Source: Reyranella sp.
GTDB lineage: Bacteria; Pseudomonadota; Alphaproteobacteria; Reyranellales; Reyranellaceae
Length of the DNA stretch: 64,000 nucleotides
Assembly: GCA_019750135.1 (NCBI GenBank)
Contig: JAIEOV010000105.1
Coordinates: 1-64,000 of the forward strand
Direction of reading: 5' to 3'
The position numbers and the translations under genes were made by a program. This document shows positions 28,081 through 37,407 of the stretch, piece after piece. Positions within the stretch are counted from its first letter, which is position 1. Every line of letters begins with the position of its first letter. The notes under the pieces are model-generated. The model was not told the origin of the DNA. It ran no database searches and saw nothing but the letters and a program-made list of their open reading frames with translations.

Positions 28081-29385
28081 ATGCTCGTCATAGTCATCAC
28101 GATGTTCGTCGTGCTGTTCGCATTCCTCGCGGGCGGCCTGTGGATCGGCTGGACGCTCGCCGTCACCGGCACGGTGCTGCTGGCGGTCTTCCGCGACATC
28201 CCGCTGGACAAGCTGCTTGCGCAGTACACCTGGAACATCCTCACGACCCAGGAGCTGCTCGCCCTGCCGCTGTTCATCCTGATGGGCGAGATCCTGTTCC
28301 GCACCCGCCTGTCGCAGTCGCTGTTCCGCGGCCTGTCGCCTTGGGCGGCGCTGCTGCCGGGACGCCTGCTGCACGTCAACGTCATCGGCTGCACGATCTT
28401 CGCCGCCATCTCGGGGTCCTCGGCGGCGACCACCCAGGTGGTCGGCCGTATCTCGCTGTCCGAGCTGCTGAAGCGCGGCTATTCGAAGGACGTGGCCGTC
28501 GGCTCGCTGGCCGGCGCCGGTACGCTCGGCTTTCTGATCCCGCCTTCCAACGTCATGATCATCTACGGCGTGCTGGGCGACGTTTCGATCGCCAAGCTGT
28601 TCACGGCGGGCTTCATCCCGGGCTTCCTGCTGGCCGGCTGCTTCATGGCCTGGATCATGATCCACACCGCGATCAGGCCCGAGTTCGTGCCGGCCGGCGA
28701 GCGCAAGGTGCGGTTCGCCACCGCTGCGCAGTATCTCGAATCGATCAAGGAACTGGGGCCCGCCGTGTTCCTCATCCTGTGCGTGCTGGGCTCGATGTAT
28801 GGCGGCTTGGCGACGCCGTCCGAGGCGGCCGGCGTGGGCGTGCTGGGCGCTCTGATCGTGGCGCGTCTCCAGGGCGAGCTCAAATGGTCGGCGCTGCGGT
28901 CGATCGCCATCGGCGCCGTCCAGACCTGTTCGATGATCGCCCTGATCGTGCTCGGCGCCTCGATCCTGGGTAGCGCGGCGGCTTTCCTCAGCATTCCCGC
29001 CGCGGTGGCCGAGTTCGTCACCAGCCTGCAGCTCTCGCCCTTCATGCTGATCGTCGCCCTGATCGTCTTCTACCTGATCCTGGGTTGCTTCCTCGACGGC
29101 TTCAGCATGATCGTCATGACGCTCCCCATCGTCATGCCGATCGTGAAGGCCGCGGGGTTCGACCCGATCTGGTTCGGCGTCTTCCTGGTCCTGGTGGTCG
29201 AGATGGCGCAGATCACGCCGCCGGTCGGCTTCAACCTGTTCGTGATCCAGGGCCTGACCGAGGACGGCCTGGGCTATATCGCGCGCGTCACCTTGCCTTA
29301 CCTGTTGATCATGGTCGGTTTCACCATGCTGGTCACCGTGCTGCCCGATATTGCCCTCTGGCTTCCCCGCTATCTCAGCAGCTAG
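28081..29385 (+). CDS. TRAP transporter large permease DctM
   Basis: 434 residues with about 12 membrane segments, the Na+-driven transport subunit. Family motifs include SGSSAATTQVVGRI, GAGTLGFLIPPSNVMIIYGV and EMAQITPPVGFNLFVIQG. It lies 23 bp after DctQ. A single permease pair serving two binding proteins is unusual. Confidence 0.94.
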   Translation: MLVIVITMFVVLFAFLAGGLWIGWTLAVTGTVLLAVFRDIPLDKLLAQYTWNILTTQELLALPLFILMGEILFRTRLSQSLFRGLSPWAALLPGRLLHVNVIGCTIFAAISGSSAATTQVVGRISLSELLKRGYSKDVAVGSLAGAGTLGFLIPPSNVMIIYGVLGDVSIAKLFTAGFIPGFLLAGCFMAWIMIHTAIRPEFVPAGERKVRFATAAQYLESIKELGPAVFLILCVLGSMYGGLATPSEAAGVGVLGALIVARLQGELKWSALRSIAIGAVQTCSMIALIVLGASILGSAAAFLSIPAAVAEFVTSLQLSPFMLIVALIVFYLILGCFLDGFSMIVMTLPIVMPIVKAAGFDPIWFGVFLVLVVEMAQITPPVGFNLFVIQGLTEDGLGYIARVTLPYLLIMVGFTMLVTVLPDIALWLPRYLSS

Positions 29386-29412
29386 TCTCGACGCAGAAAA
29401 ATGGGGGCTTGA

Positions 29413-30777
29413 ATGGAACCGCGCCAGGTAAGAACGGCGGCCGATGCGCGTCGCATCCTGCAGGAGCGCGGGCTGCGCCACGTCAAGGTGGGCGTCCACG
29501 ACATCGACGGCATCCTGCGCGGCAAGTACCTGCACATCGACAAGTTCAGCTCGGCCCTCGACGGCGGCATGGGCTTCTGCGACGTCGTCCTGGGGTGGGA
29601 TTCCAACGACCAGCTCTACGACAACGTCACCTACACCGGCTGGCACACGGCCTATCCCGACGCCAACGTGCGCATCCTGCCGGACACCTGCCGCGAGATC
29701 GCGACCGAGCCCGGCAATCTCCTGTTCCTCTGCGAGTTCGTCGACAAGGCCGAGGAGATCTGTCCGCGCGGCACCCTGCGCCGCGTGCTTGACCGCGCCG
29801 CCAACCTGGGCTTCGAGGTCAAGGTCGGCTTCGAGTACGAGTTCTTCGTGTTCGCCGAGACGGCCTTCTCGATCCGCGAGAAGGGTTTTAAGAACCTGAA
29901 GCCGATCTCGCCGGGCTTCTTCGGCTATTCGATGCTGCGCAACTCGGTCCTGTCAGACTGGTACCGCGACCTGCTTGCGATGTGCGAGACCATGGACATG
30001 GGCATCGAAGGCCTGCACACCGAGACCGGCGCCGGTGTGCTCGAGGCGGCGCTGCGGGTGAAGGACGGCCTGCCGGCGGCCGACTCGGCGGCGCTGTTCA
30101 AGCTCTACACCAAGGTGCTGGCGCAGAAGCGCGACTGGCTTGCCACCTTCATGGCCAAGTGGTCGAAGGACTGGCCGGGCTGCGGCGGCCACATGCACAT
30201 GTCGCTGTGGAAGGGGGGCCGTTCGGTCTTCCACGATGATGCCGGCCCGCATCGCATGAGCGAGACCATGCGCCACTTCGTCGGCGGTCAGCGGGCGCTG
30301 ATGCCCGAGCTGCTGGCCATGGTGGCCAACAACGTGAACTCATACCGCCGGCTCATTCCAGGCTTCTGGGCACCGACCGTGGCGAGCTGGGGCGCGGAGA
30401 ACCGCACGACGTCCCTGCGCGTGATCCCAGGCTCGGCCAAGTCGACGCGCGTCGAATATCGTATTGCTGCCGCCGACGCGAACCCCTACCTGGCACTGGC
30501 CGCCGCCGTCGGCTCGGGTCTGTGGGGTATCGAGAACAAGGTCGATCCGGGCGAGCCCATCAAGGGCAATTCCTACGAGATCGAGCATCCCGAGAAGGCG
30601 CAACTGCCGCGGACCCTGATGGAGGCGGCCGGCCGCCTGAAGGATTCGAGGGCGGCGCGCGATCTGTTCGGCGACGCCTTCGTCGATCACTATTCGGCAA
30701 CGCGCGAATGGGAAGAGCGCGAGTTCCGCAAGGCCATCACGGAATGGGAACTCGATCGCTACATGGAGATCATCTGA
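29413..30777 (+). CDS. Glutamine synthetase-family ligase (gamma-glutamyl-amine ligase type)
   Basis: 454 residues with the GS fold: beta-grasp domain to about residue 110 (VHDIDGILRGKYL) and a catalytic domain with EYEFFVF, HTETGAGVLE, GCGGHMHMSL and RRLIPGFWAP. It lacks the adenylylation-tyrosine region of GlnA. Relatives include gamma-glutamylputrescine and gamma-glutamylmethylamide synthetases; the amine is unknown. It lies 27 bp after dctM, so it probably belongs to the same catabolic operon. Confidence 0.88.
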   Translation: MEPRQVRTAADARRILQERGLRHVKVGVHDIDGILRGKYLHIDKFSSALDGGMGFCDVVLGWDSNDQLYDNVTYTGWHTAYPDANVRILPDTCREIATEPGNLLFLCEFVDKAEEICPRGTLRRVLDRAANLGFEVKVGFEYEFFVFAETAFSIREKGFKNLKPISPGFFGYSMLRNSVLSDWYRDLLAMCETMDMGIEGLHTETGAGVLEAALRVKDGLPAADSAALFKLYTKVLAQKRDWLATFMAKWSKDWPGCGGHMHMSLWKGGRSVFHDDAGPHRMSETMRHFVGGQRALMPELLAMVANNVNSYRRLIPGFWAPTVASWGAENRTTSLRVIPGSAKSTRVEYRIAAADANPYLALAAAVGSGLWGIENKVDPGEPIKGNSYEIEHPEKAQLPRTLMEAAGRLKDSRAARDLFGDAFVDHYSATREWEEREFRKAITEWELDRYMEII

Positions 30778-30779
30778 CG

Positions 30780-30950
30780 TCAGACGGGGTGGACGGCCAA
30801 CCCGCCGGCAAGCCAGACGACCAGCAGAACCACGAGGACGAGTCCAAGCGCTCCGCCCAGGCCGGCGCCGCCGTAGCTGCGGTAGCCGTAATAGCCGCCG
30901 CCGCCCCCGAGGAGGACGATCAGCAGGACGATGATCAGGATTGTAGTCAT
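30780..30950 (-). CDS. Small membrane protein, DUF3309-like
   Basis: 56 residues: one hydrophobic helix (MTTILIIVLLIVLL), a Gly/Tyr-rich turn (GGGGGYYGYRSYGG) and a second helix. This is the DUF3309 layout, of unknown function, often stress-induced. GAGGA lies about 8 bp before the ATG at 30950. It sits alone on the minus strand between two plus-strand genes, 2 bp from the ligase stop. Confidence 0.75.
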   Translation of the reverse strand: MTTILIIVLLIVLLGGGGGYYGYRSYGGAGLGGALGLVLVVLLVVWLAGGLAVHPV

Positions 30951-31101
30951 CTCGAGTTCCTCAGGGCTGAAGTGTGCTGGGGCGGCAACGTGCACGCTGC
31001 GGCAAGGTTCCTCGAGGCGAAGATTTCCGCGATTTATCAAGTGCGTGCCGTGCTAGCGTGCAGCAATTGCGCATGTGTCTAGCCGGACGGAAAAACCCCT
31101 G

Positions 31102-32268
31102 ATGCTTCAGCCCCTGGTCGGTAACTGGAACTACCCGAGCTCGATCCGTTTCGGCGCGGGCCGCATCCGCGAGCTGCCGGACGCCTGCAAGGCGATCGGC
31201 TTGAAGCGGCCTCTGCTGGTGACCGACCCGGGACTGGCGAGCCTGCCGATGATCAGCGACGCCATGCTGTCGCTGCGCAAGGCCGGCATCGACGTCGCCC
31301 TGTTCAGCGAGGTGAAGCCCAACCCCGTGGCCGCCAACGTCGAGGCGGGCGTGCGCATCCTGCGCGCCGCCAAGAGCGACGGCGTCATCGCCTGGGGCGG
31401 CGGCTCCGGCATCGACACCGGCAAGGCGATCGCCTTCATGGCCGGCCAGACGCGGCCGCTATGGGACTTCGAGGATGTCGGCGACTGGTGGACGCGCGCC
31501 AACCCGTTGGGAATCTATCCCACGATCGCCGTGCCGACCACGGCCGGCACCGGCTCGGAGACCGGCCGCGCCTCGGTGATCACCGACACGGGCACGCACA
31601 CCAAGAAGATCATCTTCCATCCCAAGATGATGCCGTCGATCGTCATCGCCGATCCCGAACTGACCGTCGGCCTGCCGGCCAGGCTGACGGCCGGCACCGG
31701 CATGGATGCGTTCATCCATTGCCTCGAAGCCTACTGCGCACCGGGCTATCACCCCTATGCCGAAGGCATCGCGGTCGAGGGCATGCGGCTGGTGAAGGAG
31801 AACCTGGCGCGCGCCGTGAAGGACGGCCGCGACATCGAGGCACGCGGCCACATGCTGGCGGCCTCGCAAATGGGCTCGACCGCCTTCCAGAAGGGGCTGG
31901 GCGCCATCCATTCGCTGTCGCATCCGGTCGGCGCCGTGCTCGATACGCATCACGGCCTGACCAACGCCGTCGCCATGCCCTATGTGCTGAAGTTCAATCG
32001 TCCGGCGATCGACGAGAAGATCCAGCGGCTGGCCCGCTGGCTCGGCCTGCGCAATCCGACCTTCGACGGCTTCATGGAATGGAGCCTCGACCTGCGCCGA
32101 CAGGTCGGCATCCCGCACACCCTGGCCGAGCTCGGCGTCAAGGAGAGCCATCTCGACAAGTTCGCCGAGATGGCGGCCGTCGATCCGACGGCCGGCGGCA
32201 ACCCGGTGAAGGCGGGCGTGCCGGAGATGCGCAAGATGTACGAGGCCGCGGTGGCGGGGAGGCTGTAG
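31102..32268 (+). CDS. Iron-containing alcohol dehydrogenase
   Basis: About 388 residues of the group III (Fe-ADH) family. An N-terminal NAD(P)-binding part carries WGGGSGIDTGKAIA and PTTAGTGSETGRASV. The C-terminal helical domain has metal ligands in GMDAFIHCLEAY and AIHSLSHPVGAVLDTHHG. The substrate is unknown. ATG at 31102 chosen; a GTG 27 bases upstream is in frame. Its stop overlaps the next gene's GTG by 1 bp. Confidence 0.92.
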   Translation: MLQPLVGNWNYPSSIRFGAGRIRELPDACKAIGLKRPLLVTDPGLASLPMISDAMLSLRKAGIDVALFSEVKPNPVAANVEAGVRILRAAKSDGVIAWGGGSGIDTGKAIAFMAGQTRPLWDFEDVGDWWTRANPLGIYPTIAVPTTAGTGSETGRASVITDTGTHTKKIIFHPKMMPSIVIADPELTVGLPARLTAGTGMDAFIHCLEAYCAPGYHPYAEGIAVEGMRLVKENLARAVKDGRDIEARGHMLAASQMGSTAFQKGLGAIHSLSHPVGAVLDTHHGLTNAVAMPYVLKFNRPAIDEKIQRLARWLGLRNPTFDGFMEWSLDLRRQVGIPHTLAELGVKESHLDKFAEMAAVDPTAGGNPVKAGVPEMRKMYEAAVAGRL

Positions 32269-34721
32269 TGGCGACGAACTTCCCCACCCAGGCCCGCGTC
32301 GTCATCGTCGGCGGCGGCATCATGGGCTGCTCGACGGCCTATCACCTGGCCAAGCTCGGCTGGAAGGACGTCGTGCTGCTGGAGCAGGGGCGGCTGAGCG
32401 GCGGCACGACGTGGCATGCCGCGGGCCTCGTCGGCCAGCTGCGCAGCTACCAGAACCTGACGCGGCTCATTCGCTACAGCACCGAGCTCTATTCCAAGCT
32501 CGAGGCCGAGACCGGCCTGGCGACGGGCTGGAAGCAGTGCGGCTCGCTCTCCGTGGCGCGCACCGAGGAGCGCATGGTGCTGCTGCGCCGCTCCGCCGCC
32601 ATGGCCAACGCCCAGGGCGTCGACTGCGAGCCGCTGACGCCCAAGCAGGCCGGTGAGAAGTACCCCATCATGCGCACCGACGACCTGGTGGGCGCGGTGT
32701 GGCTGCCGGGCGACGGCAAGGCCAATCCGGCCGACATCACCCAGGCGCTGGCGCGCGGCGCGCGCAGTGGCGGGGTGCGCATCTTCGAGAAGACACGCGT
32801 CACGGCGATCGACACCAAGGACGGCCGCGTCACCGGCGTGCAGACCACCGAGGGCCCGATCAAGGCGGAGATCGTCGTCAACTGCGGCGGCCAGTGGGCG
32901 CGCCAGCTCGCGCGCACGGTCGGCGTCACGGTGCCGCTCTATTCCTGCGAGCACATGTACATCGTCACCGAGAAGATGGAGAACGTGCCGCGCGACCTGC
33001 CGGTGATGCGCGATCCCGACGGCTACATCTACTTCAAGGAGGAGGTCGGCGGCCTGCTGATGGGTGGCTTCGAGCCCGAGGCCAAGCCGTGGAACAAGGA
33101 CATCATCCCCGACGACTTCGAGTTCGGCATGCTGCCGGACGACTGGGACCAGTTCCAGATCCTGATGGACAACGCGCTGATCCGCGTGCCGTCGCTGGAG
33201 AAGACCGGCATCAAGACCTTCATGAACGGGCCGGAGAGCTTCACGCCCGACCTGAACTACATCCTGGGCGAGGCGCCACAGGTGAGGGGCTTCTTCGTCG
33301 GCGCGGGCTTCAACTCGATGGGCATCGCGAGCTCGGGCGGTGCGGGCATGGCGCTGGCCGAATGGATCGTGGCCGGCGAGCCGACGCTCGATCTCTGGCC
33401 GGTCGACATCCGCCGCTTCGCCGGCTTCCACGGCAACGATGCCTGGTTGAAGAGCCGCGTCGCCGAGACCCTCGGCCTGCACTACAAGATGCCGTGGCCG
33501 CAGCGCGAGCAGGAGAGCGGCCGGCCGTTCCGTCGCTCGCCGCTCTACGACCGCCTGAAGGCGAGGGGCGCCTGGTTCGGCAACAAGATGGGCTGGGAGC
33601 GGCCCAACTGGTTCGCCGGCGTCGGCAAGACTCCCGACATGCAGTACGGCTGGGGTCGCGGCGCCTGGTTCGACGCGGTCGCCGGCGAGCATCGCGCCAC
33701 GCGCGAGGCGGTCACCGTGGTCGACGAGACATCGTTCGGCAAGATCCTGGTGCAGGGTCGCGATGCCGAGGCGCAGCTGCAGCACCTGGCCGCCAACAAC
33801 GTCGCCGTGCCGATCGGCACCACGGTCTATACCGGCATCCTGAACGAGCGAGGGACCTTCGAAAGCGATCTCACCATCGCACGTCTGGCTCGCGACAAGT
33901 TCTTGATCATCACGGGCTCGGCGCAGCCGGTGCGCGACATGGACTGGCTGAACCGCCACGTCGACGAGAATGCCCATGTCACGCTGACCGACGTCACGGG
34001 CGCGTGGACCGTGCTGTCGGTGATGGGCCCCAAGAGCCGCGCGCTGCTGCAGAAGGTGAGCCGCGCCGACTTTTCAAACGAGGCCTTCCCCTTCGCCACC
34101 ATCCGCGAGGTTGGGATCGGCCATGGCACGGTGCTGGCCTCGCGTCGCACCTACATGGGCGAACTGGGCTGGGAGCTCTACGTGCCGGTCGAGTTCGCCG
34201 TCACCGTGTTCGAGGCCCTGCACGAGGCCGGCGCCGAGTTCGGCCTGCGCGATGCCGGCTACTACGCCGTCGAATGCATGCGCCTGGAGAAGGGCTATCG
34301 CGCCTGGGGCCGCGAGCTCACGCCCGACGATACGCCGTTCCAGGCGGGGCTGGGCTGGGCGGTGAAGCTCGACAAGCCGGGCGGCTTTTTAGGCCACAAG
34401 GCGTTGGTCGAGGCCAAAGCCAAGCCGCTGACGCGTCGCCTGGTGTCGGTGGTGCTGGAGGATTCCGAGCCGCTGCTGTGGGGCGGCGAAGCCCTGCTGC
34501 GCGACGGCCGCCCGGTCGGCGACCTCACCTCGGCGGGCTACGGCCACTCGGTCGGCGCGTCGGTCGGTCTGGGCTACGTGAAGCGCGCCGACGACGCGGC
34601 CATCGATGCCGCCTGGCTCGACGGCGGCAAGTTCGAGGTCGATCTCGCGGGGACGCGGTTGCGTGCCAAGGTCTCCCTGCGCTGCCCCTTCGACCCGACG
34701 GGCGCCCGCATCAAGGGCTAA
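32268..34721 (+). CDS. FAD-dependent dimethylglycine/sarcosine dehydrogenase-like protein with GcvT domain
   Basis: 817 residues. An N-terminal DAO-type FAD domain has VVIVGGGIMGCSTAYHL and the flavinylation-type segment GGTTWHAAGLVG. The C-terminal half is a GcvT/aminomethyltransferase domain (GRDAEAQLQHLAANN, YMGELGWELYVPVEF, ECMRLEKGYRAWGREL) that would pass formaldehyde to tetrahydrofolate. This is the two-domain plan of dimethylglycine and sarcosine dehydrogenases. The start is GTG, overlapping the ADH stop. A paralogue lies at 48.8-51.2 kb. The 3' end overlaps the convergent Na/Pi gene by 4 bp. Confidence 0.92.
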   Translation: MATNFPTQARVVIVGGGIMGCSTAYHLAKLGWKDVVLLEQGRLSGGTTWHAAGLVGQLRSYQNLTRLIRYSTELYSKLEAETGLATGWKQCGSLSVARTEERMVLLRRSAAMANAQGVDCEPLTPKQAGEKYPIMRTDDLVGAVWLPGDGKANPADITQALARGARSGGVRIFEKTRVTAIDTKDGRVTGVQTTEGPIKAEIVVNCGGQWARQLARTVGVTVPLYSCEHMYIVTEKMENVPRDLPVMRDPDGYIYFKEEVGGLLMGGFEPEAKPWNKDIIPDDFEFGMLPDDWDQFQILMDNALIRVPSLEKTGIKTFMNGPESFTPDLNYILGEAPQVRGFFVGAGFNSMGIASSGGAGMALAEWIVAGEPTLDLWPVDIRRFAGFHGNDAWLKSRVAETLGLHYKMPWPQREQESGRPFRRSPLYDRLKARGAWFGNKMGWERPNWFAGVGKTPDMQYGWGRGAWFDAVAGEHRATREAVTVVDETSFGKILVQGRDAEAQLQHLAANNVAVPIGTTVYTGILNERGTFESDLTIARLARDKFLIITGSAQPVRDMDWLNRHVDENAHVTLTDVTGAWTVLSVMGPKSRALLQKVSRADFSNEAFPFATIREVGIGHGTVLASRRTYMGELGWELYVPVEFAVTVFEALHEAGAEFGLRDAGYYAVECMRLEKGYRAWGRELTPDDTPFQAGLGWAVKLDKPGGFLGHKALVEAKAKPLTRRLVSVVLEDSEPLLWGGEALLRDGRPVGDLTSAGYGHSVGASVGLGYVKRADDAAIDAAWLDGGKFEVDLAGTRLRAKVSLRCPFDPTGARIKG

Positions 34722-36403
34722 GTCGACGGCGCCGGTTGGCCCGTCGTCGGCTCCGGTGCTGTCCTGAGCCGCGTGTCGGCAAGCTCGCCGGCGGCCTCGA
34801 GAATGGGATAGGCCACCGACGCGAGATGGCCGTTGATGCGCTTGAGGTCGCGGATCACGTCCATGTGGATCGAGCTGGTTTCGATCGATTCCGGCCGGCC
34901 CTCGCGCAGGCGGGCGAAGTGGCTGTCGGCGGCGCGCGATTCGGCCTCGCGCAGCGCCGCCTTCTCGCCGACCAGGCGGCGCGCCAGCGTGATGTCGCGC
35001 GTCGTGAAGACGTTCAGCGCCAGCCGCAGATTGTCGAGCACGCGGCCGTGGAAGGCGCGCAGCTCGGCCATGCCCTCGGCCGAGAAGGCGTAGCGGTTCT
35101 TGATCTTCTTGGCGGCGAGCTCCATCAGGTTCTTGTCGATGATGTCGCCGATATGCTCGAGGTTCGTGGTGAAGGTCAGGATCTCGACATAGCGCTTGCC
35201 GTCCTCCTCGCCGAGCTCGTTGCGCGAGACCTGCACGAGGTAGAGCTTGATCGCTTCGTAGAGCTGGTCGACGGCGTTGTCTGCCGTCTCGATCGCCTTC
35301 ACCGCCTTGGCGTCGTTGCGCTCCAGCACATCGATGGTCTGGCGCAGCATGTCGGCGACGCGGTCGCCGAGGTTCAAGGTCTCGCGCAACGCGCAGCCCA
35401 GCGCCTCGGCCGGCGAATCGAGGACGTTGGGATCGAGGTGTCGCGGCTTGCCGGGGTCGTCGGCCACCGGCTTGTCGGGCAGCAGCTTGCGGCAGCCCCA
35501 GGCGACGACGTCGACCAGCGGCAGGAAGACCAGCGAGGCCACGGCGTTGAACCCGGTATGGAAGTTCACCGGCATGCGCGTGGCCGAGCCATCGATCAGT
35601 GTCAGCCAGTCGACCAGTGGGCCCAGGAAGGGCAGCAGCGCCACGCCGACGATGGCGCGCGTCATGAGGTTGGCGAGAGGCACGCGGCGGGCGGCAACGT
35701 CGGCGCCCGACTGCGCCATGTAGGGCGCCAGAGCGCCGCCGATGTTGGCGCCGATCACCAGCGCCAGGGCGAGCTTGGGCTCGATCAGCCCCGAGCCTGC
35801 GAACGACATCACCAGCAGCACCGTCGAGAGGCTGGAATGCACGAACCAGGTGGCGAGCGTGCCGACGACGACGGCGATCACGTACTCGTCCTGCAGGCCC
35901 TGCAGCATCGCCATGAAGGCAGGGGCGCTGCGCAGCGGCAGGGTCGCGGCGGCTAAAAGCTTCAGCGACAGCAGCATCAGGCCGAGCCCGATGGCGACGC
36001 GGCCGAGATGGCGTGATTTGTCGGTATCGCTCGACAGGAAGGCGATGACGCCGGCGCCGATCAGCAGGGGCGAGACCCAGCCGAGGTCGAATGACAGGAC
36101 CTGGGCGGCGATCGTGGTGCCGATGTCGGCGCCCAGCATAATCGCGAAGGCGATCGACAGGGGGATCAGGCCGCGGCCGGCGAAGGAGGAGACCAGCAGC
36201 GACGTGGCCGTGCTCGACTGCAGCAGGCCGGTGATGGCGATGCCGCCCAGGAAGGCGGTGACGCGATTGCGCGAGCAGGCGGCGATGGCACGGCGCAGCG
36301 CCGCGCCGAAGGCGCGCGTCAGCCCCGTGCGCACCATGCGCACGCCCCACAGCAGCAGCGCCACGCTGCCCAGCACGTTCAGGACGGTCTCGACGCCATG
36401 CAT
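34718..36403 (-). CDS. Na+/phosphate cotransporter-family protein with PhoU-like domain
   Basis: 561 residues. The two inverted Na/Pi repeats carry LLQSSTATSLLV (near residue 60) and WFVHSSLSTVLLVM (near 175), about eight membrane segments in all. The C-terminal 200 residues form a PhoU-like helical bundle (NLGDRVADMLRQTID and NLEHIGDIIDKNL). This is the common bacterial NptA/YjbB-type build, which in E. coli YjbB exports phosphate. It lies beside the phosphonate genes, which release phosphate. Confidence 0.92.
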   Translation of the reverse strand: MHGVETVLNVLGSVALLLWGVRMVRTGLTRAFGAALRRAIAACSRNRVTAFLGGIAITGLLQSSTATSLLVSSFAGRGLIPLSIAFAIMLGADIGTTIAAQVLSFDLGWVSPLLIGAGVIAFLSSDTDKSRHLGRVAIGLGLMLLSLKLLAAATLPLRSAPAFMAMLQGLQDEYVIAVVVGTLATWFVHSSLSTVLLVMSFAGSGLIEPKLALALVIGANIGGALAPYMAQSGADVAARRVPLANLMTRAIVGVALLPFLGPLVDWLTLIDGSATRMPVNFHTGFNAVASLVFLPLVDVVAWGCRKLLPDKPVADDPGKPRHLDPNVLDSPAEALGCALRETLNLGDRVADMLRQTIDVLERNDAKAVKAIETADNAVDQLYEAIKLYLVQVSRNELGEEDGKRYVEILTFTTNLEHIGDIIDKNLMELAAKKIKNRYAFSAEGMAELRAFHGRVLDNLRLALNVFTTRDITLARRLVGEKAALREAESRAADSHFARLREGRPESIETSSIHMDVIRDLKRINGHLASVAYPILEAAGELADTRLRTAPEPTTGQPAPST

Positions 36404-36455
36404 GATCGCGGAATCCTACGCCTCGAATTCCATCAGTAAAAGTTTTTTGACAGTT

Positions 36456-37346
36456 TTATGACGTTCTTGCCGGAGTCCGCGCTCCGGCAAGACTCGACGC
36501 CTCGTCCATGAAGGCGCGTACCAGCGCCACGCGGCGGCGCTCCTGCAGACACACCGCATATTCGGCGACATTGAGGTCGGTGTCCGTGACAAGCACGGGG
36601 CGAAAGCGCCGATCCTCGCCGAGTTCGCTCTCGAACACCGCGCCGATGCCGAAGCCCGCCGCCACCGCCTCGCGCACGCCCTCGCGCGTCTGCACCTCGA
36701 TGATGGCGGCGGGCCGGATGTCGGCCGCCGCCATGGCCTGCTCGACCACCTCGCGGGTGATGGAGCCGCGCTCGCGCAGCACCAGCGATAGCCCGGCCAG
36801 CGCCGACAACGGCGCACGGCCGCGCTTGGCGAGCGCATGACGCGCCGGCACGAACAGCACGATGCGGTCGGTGCGCAATCGCACGGCATGCAGCCGCGGG
36901 TCGGACACGCTCTTGGCCATCACCGCGACGTCGGCTTCGTGGCGCAGCAGCCGCTCCAGAACGACAGCCGAGTTGTCGATCGCAAGCGCAAAGGTCAGCC
37001 CCTCGGCGCGGTCGCGCAGGGCGGCCATGATCGGCACGACATGGTGCGCGGAATCGGCTGCGATCCGGAGATGTCCGCGGGTCAGGGCCTGCTCGCCGGC
37101 CAGCAGGGCCCGTGCCTCGTCCTGGACGGCGAACAACCGCGTGGTGATGCCGTGGAGCTGCCGTCCGGTCTCGGTCGGCGTGACGGTGCGGCCGCGGCGG
37201 TCGAACAGACGCACGCCATAGGCCTGCTCCAGCGTGGTCACCTGGCTAGACAGGTTGGGCTGGCTCAGCCCCGAGGCCCGGGCCGCGGCCGAGAACGACC
37301 CGGATTCGGCCACCAGATGGAAGGCGCGCAGCTGCGTCGGCGTCAT
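36456..37346 (-). CDS. LysR-family regulator, probable activator of phnWAY
   Basis: 296 residues from the ATG at 37346. An N-terminal winged helix (MTPTQLRAFHLVAESGSFSA, LSQPNLSSQVTTLEQAYGV) is followed by a periplasmic-binding-like effector domain. It is divergent from phnW and separated from it by 61 bp, the standard layout for a LysR activator and its target. The effector is probably 2-aminoethylphosphonate or a breakdown product (inference). Confidence 0.92.
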   Translation of the reverse strand: MTPTQLRAFHLVAESGSFSAAARASGLSQPNLSSQVTTLEQAYGVRLFDRRGRTVTPTETGRQLHGITTRLFAVQDEARALLAGEQALTRGHLRIAADSAHHVVPIMAALRDRAEGLTFALAIDNSAVVLERLLRHEADVAVMAKSVSDPRLHAVRLRTDRIVLFVPARHALAKRGRAPLSALAGLSLVLRERGSITREVVEQAMAAADIRPAAIIEVQTREGVREAVAAGFGIGAVFESELGEDRRFRPVLVTDTDLNVAEYAVCLQERRRVALVRAFMDEASSLAGARTPARTS

Positions 37347-37407
37347 ATATGAAGAACCAATAAGTAACATATGGATTATATACTGGACGCATAGAGGGCG
37401 CGAGCCC
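37347..37407 (+). promoter_or_regulatory. phnW promoter / LysR binding region
   Basis: A very AT-rich 61-bp divergent region. TATACT (37379-37384) fits a -10 for phnW, but the -35 position (about 37356-37361) has no consensus, as expected for an activator-dependent promoter. Repeated ATATAT, CATATG and TTATAT elements offer candidate LysR sites. Confidence 0.5.
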
